Positions 1 through 7,656 of a stretch of 32,622 bases of DNA are shown here, one piece after another. Below the pieces are notes generated by a model. It saw nothing but the letters and a program-made list of their open reading frames with translations. It was not told where the DNA came from and searched no databases. The position numbers were made by a program, and so were the translations under genes. Position 1 is the stretch's first letter. Each line of letters opens with the position of its first letter. Source of the stretch: Pseudomonas sp. KK4. GTDB lineage: Bacteria; Pseudomonadota; Gammaproteobacteria; Pseudomonadales; Pseudomonadaceae. The stretch spans positions 1 through 32,622 of the forward strand of contig NZ_LYVP01000059.1 in the NCBI RefSeq assembly GCF_001984065.1. Direction: 5' to 3'.

Positions 1-3
1 CCT

Positions 4-91
4 GTGGGAGCGGGCTTGCTCGCGAAGGCGGTCTGTCCGTTGAGTTATTCAATGGCTGACCTGGCGCCTTCGCGAGCAAGCCCGCTCCCAC
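4..91. repeat. REP doublet (inverted pair)
   Basis: Two copies of the same 23-bp REP unit lie in opposite orientation at 4-26 and 69-91, separated by 42 bp. Each unit is itself an imperfect palindrome (GCGGGC/GCTCGC arms). The same unit recurs at 17411-17498 and 32565-32587. Such inverted pairs (REPINs) are non-autonomous elements mobilised by RAYT transposases in fluorescent pseudomonads; no RAYT gene is in this window. Confidence 0.9.
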
Positions 92-122
92 ATTTGTTTG
101 TGGGAATCTGGAAAATCGCGGT

Positions 123-136
123 GAGCGAGCTCGCTC
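123..136. repeat. short palindrome, degenerate REP core
   Basis: GAGCGAGCTCGCTC is a perfect 14-bp palindrome resembling the core of the REP units, followed by CTGCAATT. It sits just upstream of the acetate operon promoter and looks like a decayed REP unit. Confidence 0.45.
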
Positions 137-142
137 CTGCAA

Positions 143-171
143 TTGGCAGTTTTGTCATGTCGTTCTAATAC
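143..171 (+). promoter_or_regulatory. sigma-70-like promoter of the acetate operon
   Basis: TTGGCA at 143-148 and TAATAC at 166-171 are separated by 17 bp, which is a good match to a housekeeping promoter. It would give a leader of about 75 nt before the ATG at 253. The assignment is by eye; other sigma factors could also act here. Confidence 0.5.
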
Positions 172-245
172 TAAGGTCGTCTGGAACCTGGCTCGCAGCC
201 GCATAGAGTGGATAACGTTCCAACAATAATCTGTGCTGCGAGGAT

Positions 246-253
246 AAAAACAA
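246..253 (+). promoter_or_regulatory. candidate Hfq-Crc (CA) motif at the DUF485 start
   Basis: AAAAACAA fits the AAnAAnAA consensus that the Hfq-Crc complex binds in Pseudomonas mRNAs to block translation. Its last base is the A of the ATG at 253, the position typical of known targets. Catabolite repression of acetate uptake would make sense, but binding is inference. Confidence 0.45.
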
Positions 254-564
254 TGAACGACAGCATTTACCTCTCGATTCAAAACAGCCCGCGCTTCAAG
301 GAGCTGGTTAGCAAGAGGGAACGATTCGCCTGGATTCTGTCGGCGATCATGCTAGGGCTTTACTCCGGATTCATCCTTCTGATCGCTTACGGGCCGCAGA
401 TACTGGGGGCAAAACTCAGCCCAGGGTCTTCGATTACCTGGGGCATCCCGATCGGTGTCGGGCTGATTGTCTCGGCCTTTATCCTGACCGGTATCTACGT
501 ACGACGCGCCAACGGCGAATTCGACGACCTGAACAATGCGATTCTCAAGGAGGCTCAGCAATGA
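253..564 (+). CDS. yjcH: DUF485 inner-membrane protein (YjcH-like)
   Basis: A 103-residue protein of the DUF485 family, which is almost always encoded directly upstream of acetate/solute:sodium symporters and is thought to help the permease; its precise role is not known. Two hydrophobic segments are visible at about residues 27-48 and 63-84, with short charged ends, so it should be a two-span inner-membrane protein. I chose the ATG at 253 because a GAGG-type ribosome site lies about 9 nt upstream. An in-frame ATG at 208 would add 15 residues not typical of the family. Its stop overlaps the start of actP (ATGA at 561-564), so the two are translationally coupled. Confidence 0.85.
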   Translation: MNDSIYLSIQNSPRFKELVSKRERFAWILSAIMLGLYSGFILLIAYGPQILGAKLSPGSSITWGIPIGVGLIVSAFILTGIYVRRANGEFDDLNNAILKEAQQ

Positions 565-2219
565 TCCGGCGTCTAATGGCTCTACTGGGCATCGCAGCCT
601 TTGCACCGGGCGCCTGGGCGGCTGACGCCCTGACCGGGGCCGTGCAGAAACAACCGCTCAACGTTTCCGCGATTCTGATGTTCGTCGTATTCGTTGGTGC
701 AACCCTGTGCATCACCTACTGGGCATCGAAGAAAAACAAGTCGGCCTCCGACTACTATGCGGCGGGCGGCAAGATCACCGGTTTCCAGAACGGTCTGGCG
801 ATTGCCGGTGACTACATGTCGGCGGCGTCCTTCCTGGGTATTTCCGCCCTGGTATTCACCTCCGGCTACGATGGCCTGATCTATTCGATCGGCTTCCTGG
901 TGGGTTGGCCGATCATTCTGTTCCTGATCGCCGAACGTCTGCGTAACCTGGGTAAATACACCTTTGCCGACGTGGCGTCCTACCGCCTCGGCCAAACCCA
1001 GATCCGTTCCCTGTCCGCCTGCGGTTCGCTGGTGGTGGTGGCGTTCTACCTGATCGCGCAAATGGTCGGTGCCGGCAAGTTGATCCAGCTGCTGTTCGGC
1101 CTGGACTACCACGTTGCGGTGATCCTGGTGGGCATCCTGATGTGCCTCTATGTGTTGTTCGGCGGTATGCTGGCCACCACCTGGGTGCAGATCATCAAGG
1201 CTGTGCTGTTGCTGTCCGGCGCTTCGTTCATGGCGCTGATGGTGATGAAGCACGTCAACTTCGACTTCAACATGCTGTTCTCCGAGGCGATCAAGGTTCA
1301 CCCCAAAGGTGAGGCGATCATGAGCCCTGGCGGTCTGGTGAAAGATCCGGTCTCCGCGTTCTCTCTTGGCCTGGCACTGATGTTCGGTACCGCTGGCCTG
1401 CCGCACATCCTGATGCGCTTCTTCACCGTGAGTGACGCAAAGGAAGCTCGCAAGAGCGTGCTGTATGCAACCGGTTTCATTGGTTACTTCTACATCCTGA
1501 CCTTCATCATCGGCTTCGGCGCGATCCTGCTGGTCAGCACCAACCCTGCGTTCAAGGATGCGGCGGGTGCGTTGCTGGGCGGTAACAACATGGCCGCGGT
1601 GCACCTGGCCAACGCGGTCGGTGGCAGCATCTTCCTGGGCTTCATCTCGGCGGTAGCGTTCGCGACCATTCTGGCAGTGGTTGCCGGTCTGACCCTGGCC
1701 GGTGCGTCGGCGGTGTCCCATGACCTGTACGCCAGCGTGATCAAGAAAGGCAAGGCCAACGAGAAGGATGAGATTCGCGTCTCGAAAATCACCACCATCG
1801 CCCTGGCGGTGCTGGCGATTGCCCTGGGCATCCTGTTCGAAAGCCAGAACATCGCGTTCATGGTGGGCCTGGCGTTCTCCATCGCGGCCAGTTGCAACTT
1901 CCCGGTCCTGCTGCTCTCCATGTACTGGAAGAAGCTGACCACCCGTGGCGCGATGATCGGCGGCTGGATGGGCCTGATCAGTGCCGTGGGCCTGATGATC
2001 CTCGGCCCGACCATCTGGGTGCAGATCCTGCATCATGAGAAGGCGATCTTCCCGTACGAGTACCCTGCGCTGTTTTCCATGATCATTGCCTTTGTCGGTA
2101 TCTGGTTCTTCTCGATTACCGACAAGTCGACTGCAGCTGATAATGAGCGGGCGCTGTTCTTCCCGCAGTTCGTTCGCTCGCAGACGGGTCTGGGGGCGAG
2201 TGGGGCGGTTTCGCACTAA
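561..2219 (+). CDS. actP: cation/acetate symporter ActP
   Basis: A 552-residue member of the solute:sodium symporter (SSS) family, normal length for ActP. It imports acetate and other short monocarboxylates with a cation across the inner membrane. Residues 1-20 form a cleavable-looking signal peptide ending AWA-AD, followed by about 13 hydrophobic spans. The segment around residues 60-95 (SDYYAAGG, then GDYMSAASFLG) is the typical SSS/ActP signature. The start overlaps the DUF485 stop by 4 bp, and an AAGGAGG-like site lies inside the end of that gene. A strong terminator follows. Acetate brought in here feeds acetyl-CoA to citrate synthase, encoded next door on the other strand. Confidence 0.95.
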   Translation: MIRRLMALLGIAAFAPGAWAADALTGAVQKQPLNVSAILMFVVFVGATLCITYWASKKNKSASDYYAAGGKITGFQNGLAIAGDYMSAASFLGISALVFTSGYDGLIYSIGFLVGWPIILFLIAERLRNLGKYTFADVASYRLGQTQIRSLSACGSLVVVAFYLIAQMVGAGKLIQLLFGLDYHVAVILVGILMCLYVLFGGMLATTWVQIIKAVLLLSGASFMALMVMKHVNFDFNMLFSEAIKVHPKGEAIMSPGGLVKDPVSAFSLGLALMFGTAGLPHILMRFFTVSDAKEARKSVLYATGFIGYFYILTFIIGFGAILLVSTNPAFKDAAGALLGGNNMAAVHLANAVGGSIFLGFISAVAFATILAVVAGLTLAGASAVSHDLYASVIKKGKANEKDEIRVSKITTIALAVLAIALGILFESQNIAFMVGLAFSIAASCNFPVLLLSMYWKKLTTRGAMIGGWMGLISAVGLMILGPTIWVQILHHEKAIFPYEYPALFSMIIAFVGIWFFSITDKSTAADNERALFFPQFVRSQTGLGASGAVSH

Positions 2220-2257
2220 GGCTTGATGTTTTTATATAAGTAACGCAACAAGAAACG

Positions 2258-2290
2258 ATGCCCCGATCGAGAGATCGGGGCATTTTTTTA
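2258..2290 (+). terminator. terminator of the acetate operon
   Basis: An 11-bp perfect stem (ATGCCCCGATC / GATCGGGGCAT) with a GAGA loop at 2258-2283 is followed by a run of seven T. It lies 39 bp after the actP stop and is a textbook intrinsic terminator. Confidence 0.92.
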
Positions 2291-2390
2291 TTGGGCGGTT
2301 ATCGCACTGAAACTATTGGGCGAGCCTGTTTGCGAAAAAGATGACCAGATGATTGGGTATTCAGGTAGCCCCTGTAATCGTTGGTCTCCA

Positions 2391-2415
2391 TCGCGAGCAA
2401 GTTCGCTCCTGCAGG
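2391..2415. repeat. degenerate REP-like unit
   Basis: The stretch TCGCGAGCAAGTTCGCTCC resembles the REP units elsewhere in the window with several changes (GTTCG for GCCCG). It is a single unpaired unit between the convergent actP and gltA terminators. The remainder of the 2220-2519 gap holds no supportable gene. Confidence 0.5.
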
Positions 2416-2450
2416 TGGGGGACGCTGGGTATGTACACAACTGGCGCACA

Positions 2451-2485
2451 AACAAAAACGGCCTCTATGGGAATAGAGGCCGTTT
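2451..2485 (-). terminator. terminator of gltA
   Basis: A 13-bp inverted repeat (AAACGGCCTCTAT / ATAGAGGCCGTTT) at 2456-2485 is followed, on the minus strand, by a T-rich tail. It lies 34 bp beyond the gltA stop. Confidence 0.88.
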
Positions 2486-2519
2486 CCGGTACTGCTAGGA
2501 CGCTACAGCAAGATAAATC

Positions 2520-3809
2520 TTACTTGCGGTCTTCCAGCTTGGTGATGTCGCGCGACTCGTAGCCGGTGTACAGCTGGCGAGGACGGCCGATCTTGTACGG
2601 GCTGGAGAGCATTTCCTTCCAGTGGGAGATCCAGCCGACGGTCCGCGCCAGGGCGAAGATCACGGTGAACATGCTGGTCGGAATGCCGATCGCCTTGAGG
2701 ATGATCCCCGAGTAGAAGTCGACGTTCGGGTACAGCGAGCGCTCGATGAAGTACGGGTCGGTCAGGGCGATCTCTTCCAGGCGCATGGCCAGTTCGAGTT
2801 GCGGATCGTTCTGGATGCCCAGTTCCTTGAGCACTTCGTCGCAGGTCTGCTTCATGACGGTAGCGCGTGGGTCGCGGTTTTTGTAAACGCGGTGACCGAA
2901 GCCCATCAGCTTGAACGGATCGTTCTTGTCCTTGGCCTTGGCAATGAACTTGTCGATGTTCGAGACATCGCCAATTTCATCGAGCATGGTCAGAACGGCT
3001 TCGTTTGCGCCGCCGTGGGCAGGGCCCCACAGCGCAGCGATACCGGCGGCGATACAGGCGAACGGGTTGGCACCCGAAGAGCCCGCCAGGCGCACGGTGG
3101 ACGTCGAGGCGTTCTGCTCGTGGTCGGCATGGAGGATGAAGATCCGGTCCATGGCCTTGGCGAGCACCGGGCTGATCGGTTTGATCTCGCACGGGGTGTT
3201 GAACATCATGTGCAGGAAGTTTTCCGCGTACGACAGGTCGTTGCGCGGGTACATCATGGGTTGGCCCATGGAGTACTTGTAAACCATCGCTGCCAGGGTC
3301 GGCATCTTGGCAACCAGGCGGATCGCGGAGATTTCGCGATGCTGCGGGTTATTGATGTCCAGGGAGTCGTGGTAGAAGGCCGAAAGGGCGCCGACTACGC
3401 CGCACATCACGGCCATTGGGTGGGCGTCGCGACGGAAGCCGTTGAAGAAGGTCTTGAGCTGTTCGTGAACCATGGTGTGGTTCTTGACGGTGCTGACGAA
3501 CTGGGCCTTCTGTTCTGCGGTCGGCAGTTCGCCGTTGAGCAGCAGGTAGCAGGTTTCCAGGTAGTCCGACTTTTCAGCCAATTGTTCGATCGGGTAGCCG
3601 CGGTGCAACAGGATGCCGTTGTCGCCGTCGATATAGGTGATCTTCGACTCGCAGGAGGCGGTCGACATGAAGCCTGGGTCAAAGGTGAAGCGGCCCGTGG
3701 CCGTCAAGCCCCGAACATCGATAACATCGGGACCAACGGTGCCGGTTAAAATGGGCAGCTCGACGGGGGCTGCGCCCTCGATGATCAACTGCGCTTTTTT
3801 GTCAGCCAT
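2520..3809 (-). CDS. gltA: citrate synthase (type II)
   Basis: A 429-residue citrate synthase, the usual size of the hexameric, NADH-sensitive Gram-negative type. It condenses acetyl-CoA and oxaloacetate to citrate in the cytoplasm. Catalytic residues are visible: His265 in WGPAHGG, His306 in FGHRVYK and Asp364 in PNVDFYSG; the HADHEQNAST segment (about 227-236) is also typical. The ATG at 3809 has a strong AGGAGG site just upstream. The gene is divergent from sdhC across a 364-bp control region, which is the standard pseudomonad arrangement, and ends at its own terminator. Confidence 0.97.
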   Translation of the reverse strand: MADKKAQLIIEGAAPVELPILTGTVGPDVIDVRGLTATGRFTFDPGFMSTASCESKITYIDGDNGILLHRGYPIEQLAEKSDYLETCYLLLNGELPTAEQKAQFVSTVKNHTMVHEQLKTFFNGFRRDAHPMAVMCGVVGALSAFYHDSLDINNPQHREISAIRLVAKMPTLAAMVYKYSMGQPMMYPRNDLSYAENFLHMMFNTPCEIKPISPVLAKAMDRIFILHADHEQNASTSTVRLAGSSGANPFACIAAGIAALWGPAHGGANEAVLTMLDEIGDVSNIDKFIAKAKDKNDPFKLMGFGHRVYKNRDPRATVMKQTCDEVLKELGIQNDPQLELAMRLEEIALTDPYFIERSLYPNVDFYSGIILKAIGIPTSMFTVIFALARTVGWISHWKEMLSSPYKIGRPRQLYTGYESRDITKLEDRK

Positions 3810-3867
3810 GTGGCCTCCTATTTATGCTTGAAATCATCAGACAGACCCCCCACGCAGGGCCCGCACC

Positions 3868-3895
3868 ACTATAGTGAGATAAATTCGAATGTCAA
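3868..3895 (-). promoter_or_regulatory. sigma-70-like promoter of gltA
   Basis: Read on the minus strand, TTGACA (3890-3895) and TATAGT (3868-3873) are 16 bp apart, close to consensus. The predicted start is near 3861, giving a leader of about 50 nt to the gltA ATG. Confidence 0.65.
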
Positions 3896-4010
3896 TTTGC
3901 CTAAAGTCTTGCTCCAGAAGGCTTTAACCGGACTTTTTTCTCGAAATTGCCTGCCGTTTACGCCTTTTATCCGACTTGCGCAATCCACCATTCAGTGAAC
4001 GGTATGTCCG

Positions 4011-4039
4011 TTGTCATTAGTAGCCTAACTGTCTATACT
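4011..4039 (+). promoter_or_regulatory. sigma-70-like promoter of sdhCDAB
   Basis: TTGTCA (4011-4016) and TATACT (4034-4039) are separated by exactly 17 bp. Transcription from about 4046 would give a leader of about 128 nt. The 3810-4173 gap otherwise holds the gltA promoter on the other strand and no gene. Confidence 0.65.
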
Positions 4040-4159
4040 CGGCCACCGACCGCCAAGGGCTTTTGGGCTTGCTTTATTGGGGGTCGCCTCCCTGGGTGGT
4101 GGTTACCTGACCAGTGCACTCCCCAACAACTTTGCCCTGATTGTTAGGGGCTCTTCAGT

Positions 4160-4177
4160 GTGAAAAAAAAGCCGTGA
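4160..4177 (+). other. possible leader mini-ORF and A8 tract in front of sdhC
   Basis: AGGGG at 4146-4150 is a good ribosome site for the GTG at 4158 (immediately followed by TGA) or the GTG at 4160. The latter reads MKKP then TGA at 4175-4177, and that stop overlaps the sdhC GTG at 4174 in a GTGA junction. The eight A's at 4163-4170 also fit the AAnAAnAA Hfq-Crc motif. This could be translational coupling, a slippage site or a small indel; the sequence alone does not decide. Confidence 0.4.
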
Positions 4178-4548
4178 AAAGCCAACGACCTGTAAACCTA
4201 GACCTAAGGACCATCAAACTCCCAGTCACTGCTTACACGTCCATTCTTCACCGTATCTCCGGTGTCATCCTCTTCGTGTGCCTTGCCATCATGCTTTATG
4301 CATTGGACAAGTCGCTGAGCTCCGAGGAAGGCTTCGGTCAGGTGAAAGCGTGTCTGACCAGTCCGCTAGCCAAGCTAGTGATTTGGGGCATCCTGTCCGC
4401 TCTGCTGTATCACCTGGTAGCCGGCGTGCGCCATTTGATCATGGACATGGGCATCGGTGAGACGCTGGAAGGCGGCAAGCTGGGCTCGAAAATCGTTATC
4501 GCCGTTTCCGTGGTGGTAATCGTTCTGGCAGGAGTTTGGATATGGTAA
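4174..4548 (+). CDS. sdhC: succinate dehydrogenase cytochrome b556 subunit
   Basis: A 124-residue membrane anchor of succinate dehydrogenase (complex II) when started at the GTG at 4174 (MKSQRPVNLDL). It carries the SdhC signature LHRISGVILF near residues 23-32 and three hydrophobic spans. The conserved His of HLVAGVRHLIMD (about residues 74-85) is the expected haem b ligand region. It passes electrons from the iron-sulfur subunit to ubiquinone. The start is uncertain: the best ribosome site fits GTG codons 14-16 nt upstream that are out of frame, and an in-frame TTG at 4141 would add an unlikely 11 residues. The stop overlaps sdhD. Confidence 0.88.
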   Translation: MKSQRPVNLDLRTIKLPVTAYTSILHRISGVILFVCLAIMLYALDKSLSSEEGFGQVKACLTSPLAKLVIWGILSALLYHLVAGVRHLIMDMGIGETLEGGKLGSKIVIAVSVVVIVLAGVWIW

Positions 4549-4910
4549 CTAACGTCACGAACCTGTCGCGTTCGGGCCTCTATGACTGGATGGCGCAGCG
4601 CGTTTCTGCGGTCGTTCTCGCGGCTTACTTCATTTTCCTGATCGGATACATCATCGCCCACCCAGGCCTTGAGTATGCCCAGTGGCATGAACTGTTCGCC
4701 AATAACTGGATGCGTATCTTCAGCCTCCTGGCCCTGGTTGCCCTCGGCGCTCACGCCTGGGTCGGCATGTGGACCATCGCGACCGACTACCTGACGCCAA
4801 TGGCGTTCGGCAAGTCCGCGACCGCTGTACGTTTCCTTTTCCAGGCAGTATGCGGCGTTGCGATGTTCGCTTACTTCGTCTGGGGTGTGCAGATTCTCTG
4901 GGGTATCTGA
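4542..4910 (+). CDS. sdhD: succinate dehydrogenase membrane anchor subunit
   Basis: A 122-residue hydrophobic protein with three spans and the SdhD-type segment WMAQRVSAVVLAAYF near residues 16-30. Together with SdhC it anchors complex II, binds haem b and forms the quinone site; the His in the second span (LGAHAWVGMW, near residue 71) is the likely haem ligand. I chose the ATG at 4542, which has AGGAG 8 nt upstream and overlaps the sdhC stop (ATGGTAA); a TTG at 4536 is possible but less likely. sdhA begins 3 bp after its stop. Confidence 0.9.
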   Translation: MVTNVTNLSRSGLYDWMAQRVSAVVLAAYFIFLIGYIIAHPGLEYAQWHELFANNWMRIFSLLALVALGAHAWVGMWTIATDYLTPMAFGKSATAVRFLFQAVCGVAMFAYFVWGVQILWGI

Positions 4911-4913
4911 GTC

Positions 4914-6686
4914 ATGGCTAACATTCCAACGATTTCTTTCGACGCCATCATCATTGGTGGTGGCGGCGCCGGCATGCGCGCAGCGCTGCAACTGGCACAA
5001 GGCGGTCACAAGACTGCCGTGATCACCAAAGTGTTCCCGACCCGCTCGCACACCGTTTCGGCACAGGGCGGCATCACCTGCGCCATCGCCTCGGCGGATC
5101 CGAACGATGACTGGCGCTGGCACATGTACGATACCGTCAAGGGCTCCGACTACATCGGTGACCAGGACGCTATCGAATACATGTGTCAGGAAGGCCCGGC
5201 CGCCGTTTTCGAGCTGGACCACATGGGTCTGCCGTTCTCCCGTACCGAAACCGGCCGCATCTACCAGCGTCCGTTCGGCGGTCAGTCCAAGGACTACGGT
5301 AAAGGCGGCCAGGCTGCCCGTACCTGCGCAGCGTCCGACCGTACCGGTCACGCCCTGCTGCACACCCTTTATCAGGGCAACCTGAAGGCCGGTACCACGT
5401 TCCTGAACGAGTACTACGCTGTCGACCTGGTGAAGAACCAGGAAGGCGAGTTTGTCGGTGTGATCGCGATCTGCATCGAAACCGGCGAAACTTCCTACAT
5501 CCGCGCCAAGGCCACCGTGTTGGCTACCGGCGGTGCAGGCCGCATCTACGCGTCCACCACCAACGCCCTGATCAACACCGGTGACGGTGTCGGCATGGCT
5601 CTGCGTGCGGGCGTTCCGGTACAAGACATCGAAATGTGGCAGTTCCACCCGACCGGCATCGCCGGCGCCGGTGTACTGGTTACAGAAGGTTGCCGTGGTG
5701 AAGGTGGTTACCTGATCAACAAGCACGGCGAGCGTTTCATGGAGCGTTATGCTCCGAACGCCAAAGATCTGGCAGGTCGTGACGTTGTTGCCCGTTCGAT
5801 GGTTAAAGAGATCATTGCCGGTAACGGCTGCGGTCCGAACGGCGACCACGTAATGCTCAAGCTCGACCACCTGGGCGAGGAAGTGCTGCACAGCCGTCTG
5901 CCAGGCATCTGCGAGCTGTCGAAAACGTTTGCTCACGTTGACCCGGTTGTTGCTCCGGTTCCGGTTGTTCCGACCTGCCACTACATGATGGGCGGCGTTG
6001 CCACCAACATTCATGGTCAGGCGATCACCCAGAACGCCGAAGGCGTCGACACCATCATCCCGGGCCTGTTCGCAGTAGGCGAAGTGGCTTGCGTATCGGT
6101 GCATGGTGCCAACCGTCTGGGCGGCAACTCGCTGCTCGACCTGGTCGTATTCGGCCGCGCTGCCGGCCTGCACCTGGAGAAGGCGCTGACCGACGGTATC
6201 GACTACGACGACGCTACCGAAGCCAACATCGAAGCTGCCCTGTCGCGTCTGAACGCGCTCAACGGCCGTACCGATGGTGAAGACGTGGCGACCCTGCGTC
6301 GCGAGCTGCAAAGCTGCATGCAGAACTACTTCGGTGTATTCCGTACCGGCGAATACATGCAGAAGGGTATTGCCCAGTTGGCCGATCTGCGCAAGCGCAT
6401 CGCCAACGTCAAGATCAACGACAAGTCGCAGGCGTTCAACACTGCGCGTATCGAAGCTCTGGAACTGCAAAACCTGCTGGAAGTGGCCGAAGCTACCGCC
6501 ATCGCCGCGGAAGTACGTAAAGAGTCCCGCGGCGCTCACGCCCGTGAAGACTTCGAAGACCGTGACGACGAAAACTGGCTGTGCCACACCCTGTACTTCC
6601 CGGGTGAGAAACGCGTTGCCAAGCGTGCCGTGAACTTCTCGCCGAAGACTGTTCCGACTTTCGAACCTAAAGTCCGGACTTATTAA
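4914..6686 (+). CDS. sdhA: succinate dehydrogenase flavoprotein subunit
   Basis: The 590-residue catalytic flavoprotein of complex II, full length for the family. It oxidises succinate to fumarate on the inner face of the membrane. The N-terminal FAD-binding GGGGAG is at residues 15-20. His46 in RSHTVSAQGG is the residue that carries FAD covalently. FHPTG and AGRDVVARS are the active-site segments, and the HGANRLGGNSLLD motif lies in the C-terminal half of the FAD domain. It is the third gene of sdhCDAB, with tight spacing on both sides. Long antisense frames over it are codon-bias shadows. Confidence 0.97.
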   Translation: MANIPTISFDAIIIGGGGAGMRAALQLAQGGHKTAVITKVFPTRSHTVSAQGGITCAIASADPNDDWRWHMYDTVKGSDYIGDQDAIEYMCQEGPAAVFELDHMGLPFSRTETGRIYQRPFGGQSKDYGKGGQAARTCAASDRTGHALLHTLYQGNLKAGTTFLNEYYAVDLVKNQEGEFVGVIAICIETGETSYIRAKATVLATGGAGRIYASTTNALINTGDGVGMALRAGVPVQDIEMWQFHPTGIAGAGVLVTEGCRGEGGYLINKHGERFMERYAPNAKDLAGRDVVARSMVKEIIAGNGCGPNGDHVMLKLDHLGEEVLHSRLPGICELSKTFAHVDPVVAPVPVVPTCHYMMGGVATNIHGQAITQNAEGVDTIIPGLFAVGEVACVSVHGANRLGGNSLLDLVVFGRAAGLHLEKALTDGIDYDDATEANIEAALSRLNALNGRTDGEDVATLRRELQSCMQNYFGVFRTGEYMQKGIAQLADLRKRIANVKINDKSQAFNTARIEALELQNLLEVAEATAIAAEVRKESRGAHAREDFEDRDDENWLCHTLYFPGEKRVAKRAVNFSPKTVPTFEPKVRTY

Positions 6687-6697
6687 GGGTGACCGCC

Positions 6698-7402
6698 ATG
6701 TTGCAAGTCAGTGTTTATCGCTACAACCCAGATCAGGACGCAGCGCCGTTCATGCAGGAATTCCAGGTCGATACCGGTGGTAAGGACCTGATGGTGCTGG
6801 ACGTGCTCGCGCTGATCAAAGAGCAGGACGAAGGTTTCTCCTACCGTCGTTCCTGCCGTGAAGGCGTCTGCGGTTCCGACGGCATGAACATCAACGGCAA
6901 GAACGGCCTGGCGTGCATCACGCCGCTGTCCGCCGTGGTCAAGGGCAACAAGCTGATCGTTCGTCCGCTGCCAGGTTTGCCGGTGATCCGTGACCTGGTC
7001 GTCGATATGAGCATCTTCTACAAGCAATACGAGAAGGTGAAGCCATTCCTGCAGAACGACACGCCGGCTCCGGCCATCGAGCGCCTGCAGTCCCCTGAAG
7101 AGCGTGAAAAGCTCGACGGTCTGTACGAGTGCATCCTGTGCGCCTGCTGCTCGACCTCGTGCCCGTCCTTCTGGTGGAACCCGGACAAGTTCCTGGGTCC
7201 AGCTGCCCTGCTGCAAGCGTATCGCTTCCTGGCAGACAGCCGCGACACCAAGACGTCCGAGCGTCTGGCTTCGCTGGATGACCCGTTCAGCGTATTCCGC
7301 TGCCGCGGGATCATGAACTGCGTCAACGTTTGTCCGAAAGGCCTGAACCCGACTAAGGCCATCGGTCACATCCGTAACATGCTGCTCTCGAGCGGCGTGT
7401 GA
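6698..7402 (+). CDS. sdhB: succinate dehydrogenase iron-sulfur subunit
   Basis: A 234-residue iron-sulfur protein that carries electrons from SdhA to the membrane quinone site. The 2Fe-2S ligands are Cys53, Cys58, Asp61 and Cys73 (the Asp replacing a Cys is also found in the E. coli protein). The C-terminal domain has C145-x2-C148-x2-C151-x3-C155-P and C202, C208, C212-P for the 4Fe-4S and 3Fe-4S clusters. I chose the ATG at 6698, with AAGGGTG 6 nt upstream; a GTG at 6689 overlaps that ribosome site and is less likely. The gene is 11 bp downstream of sdhA. Confidence 0.96.
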   Translation: MLQVSVYRYNPDQDAAPFMQEFQVDTGGKDLMVLDVLALIKEQDEGFSYRRSCREGVCGSDGMNINGKNGLACITPLSAVVKGNKLIVRPLPGLPVIRDLVVDMSIFYKQYEKVKPFLQNDTPAPAIERLQSPEEREKLDGLYECILCACCSTSCPSFWWNPDKFLGPAALLQAYRFLADSRDTKTSERLASLDDPFSVFRCRGIMNCVNVCPKGLNPTKAIGHIRNMLLSSGV

Positions 7403-7412
7403 TTCAGCTGCT

Positions 7413-7549
7413 GTACCCGTAGTACCCGTAGATGCTGCGGCGCAGGCTTCAACCGGCGCCGTAGTTTTAACCTGAGCAGCAGCCCAAAAGGCTGCGGCTC
7501 TTATTTTGAAGAAATGAGACAAGCAGGGGCATCCGGGCTGGTACCCGGA
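7413..7549 (+). other. sdhB-sucA intergenic hairpins and tandem repeat
   Basis: The 254-bp gap holds a 9-bp tandem duplication (GTACCCGTA at 7413-7421 and 7422-7430). It also has a stem GAGC-GCAGCC / GGCTGC-GCTC (7474-7500) followed by a T-rich stretch, and a second small stem TCCGGG/CCCGGA at 7532-7549. The first stem could act as a weak terminator or processing site separating sdhCDAB from sucAB; it is not a strong terminator. Confidence 0.45.
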
Positions 7550-7656
7550 CTATCAGCGTGATCCTAAGTGGCTTGTTTTGGTCGCTGCATTCGGACTTCT
7601 GCAAGTTTGCTCGGTGTCGACGCCGATGGTGTTCCCCTAACCGAGGGTGACCAAGC

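Noticed and set aside
582..2216. Antisense open frame of 544 codons over actP.
   Set aside because: Its translation is a His/Gln/Arg-rich low-complexity sequence typical of the complement of a membrane protein gene.
2316..2562. Small overlapping frames between the actP and gltA terminators.
   Set aside because: They cross the gltA terminator and a REP-like unit; no ribosome site or conserved motif.
4141..4173. TTG at 4141 as the start of sdhC.
   Set aside because: It lies upstream of the AGGGG site, would add LGALQCEKKAV, which does not resemble SdhC N-termini, and has no ribosome site of its own.
4410..6587. Antisense open frame of 725 codons over sdhC, sdhD and sdhA.
   Set aside because: Same codon-bias shadow; it overlaps three genuine genes and shows no protein family features.
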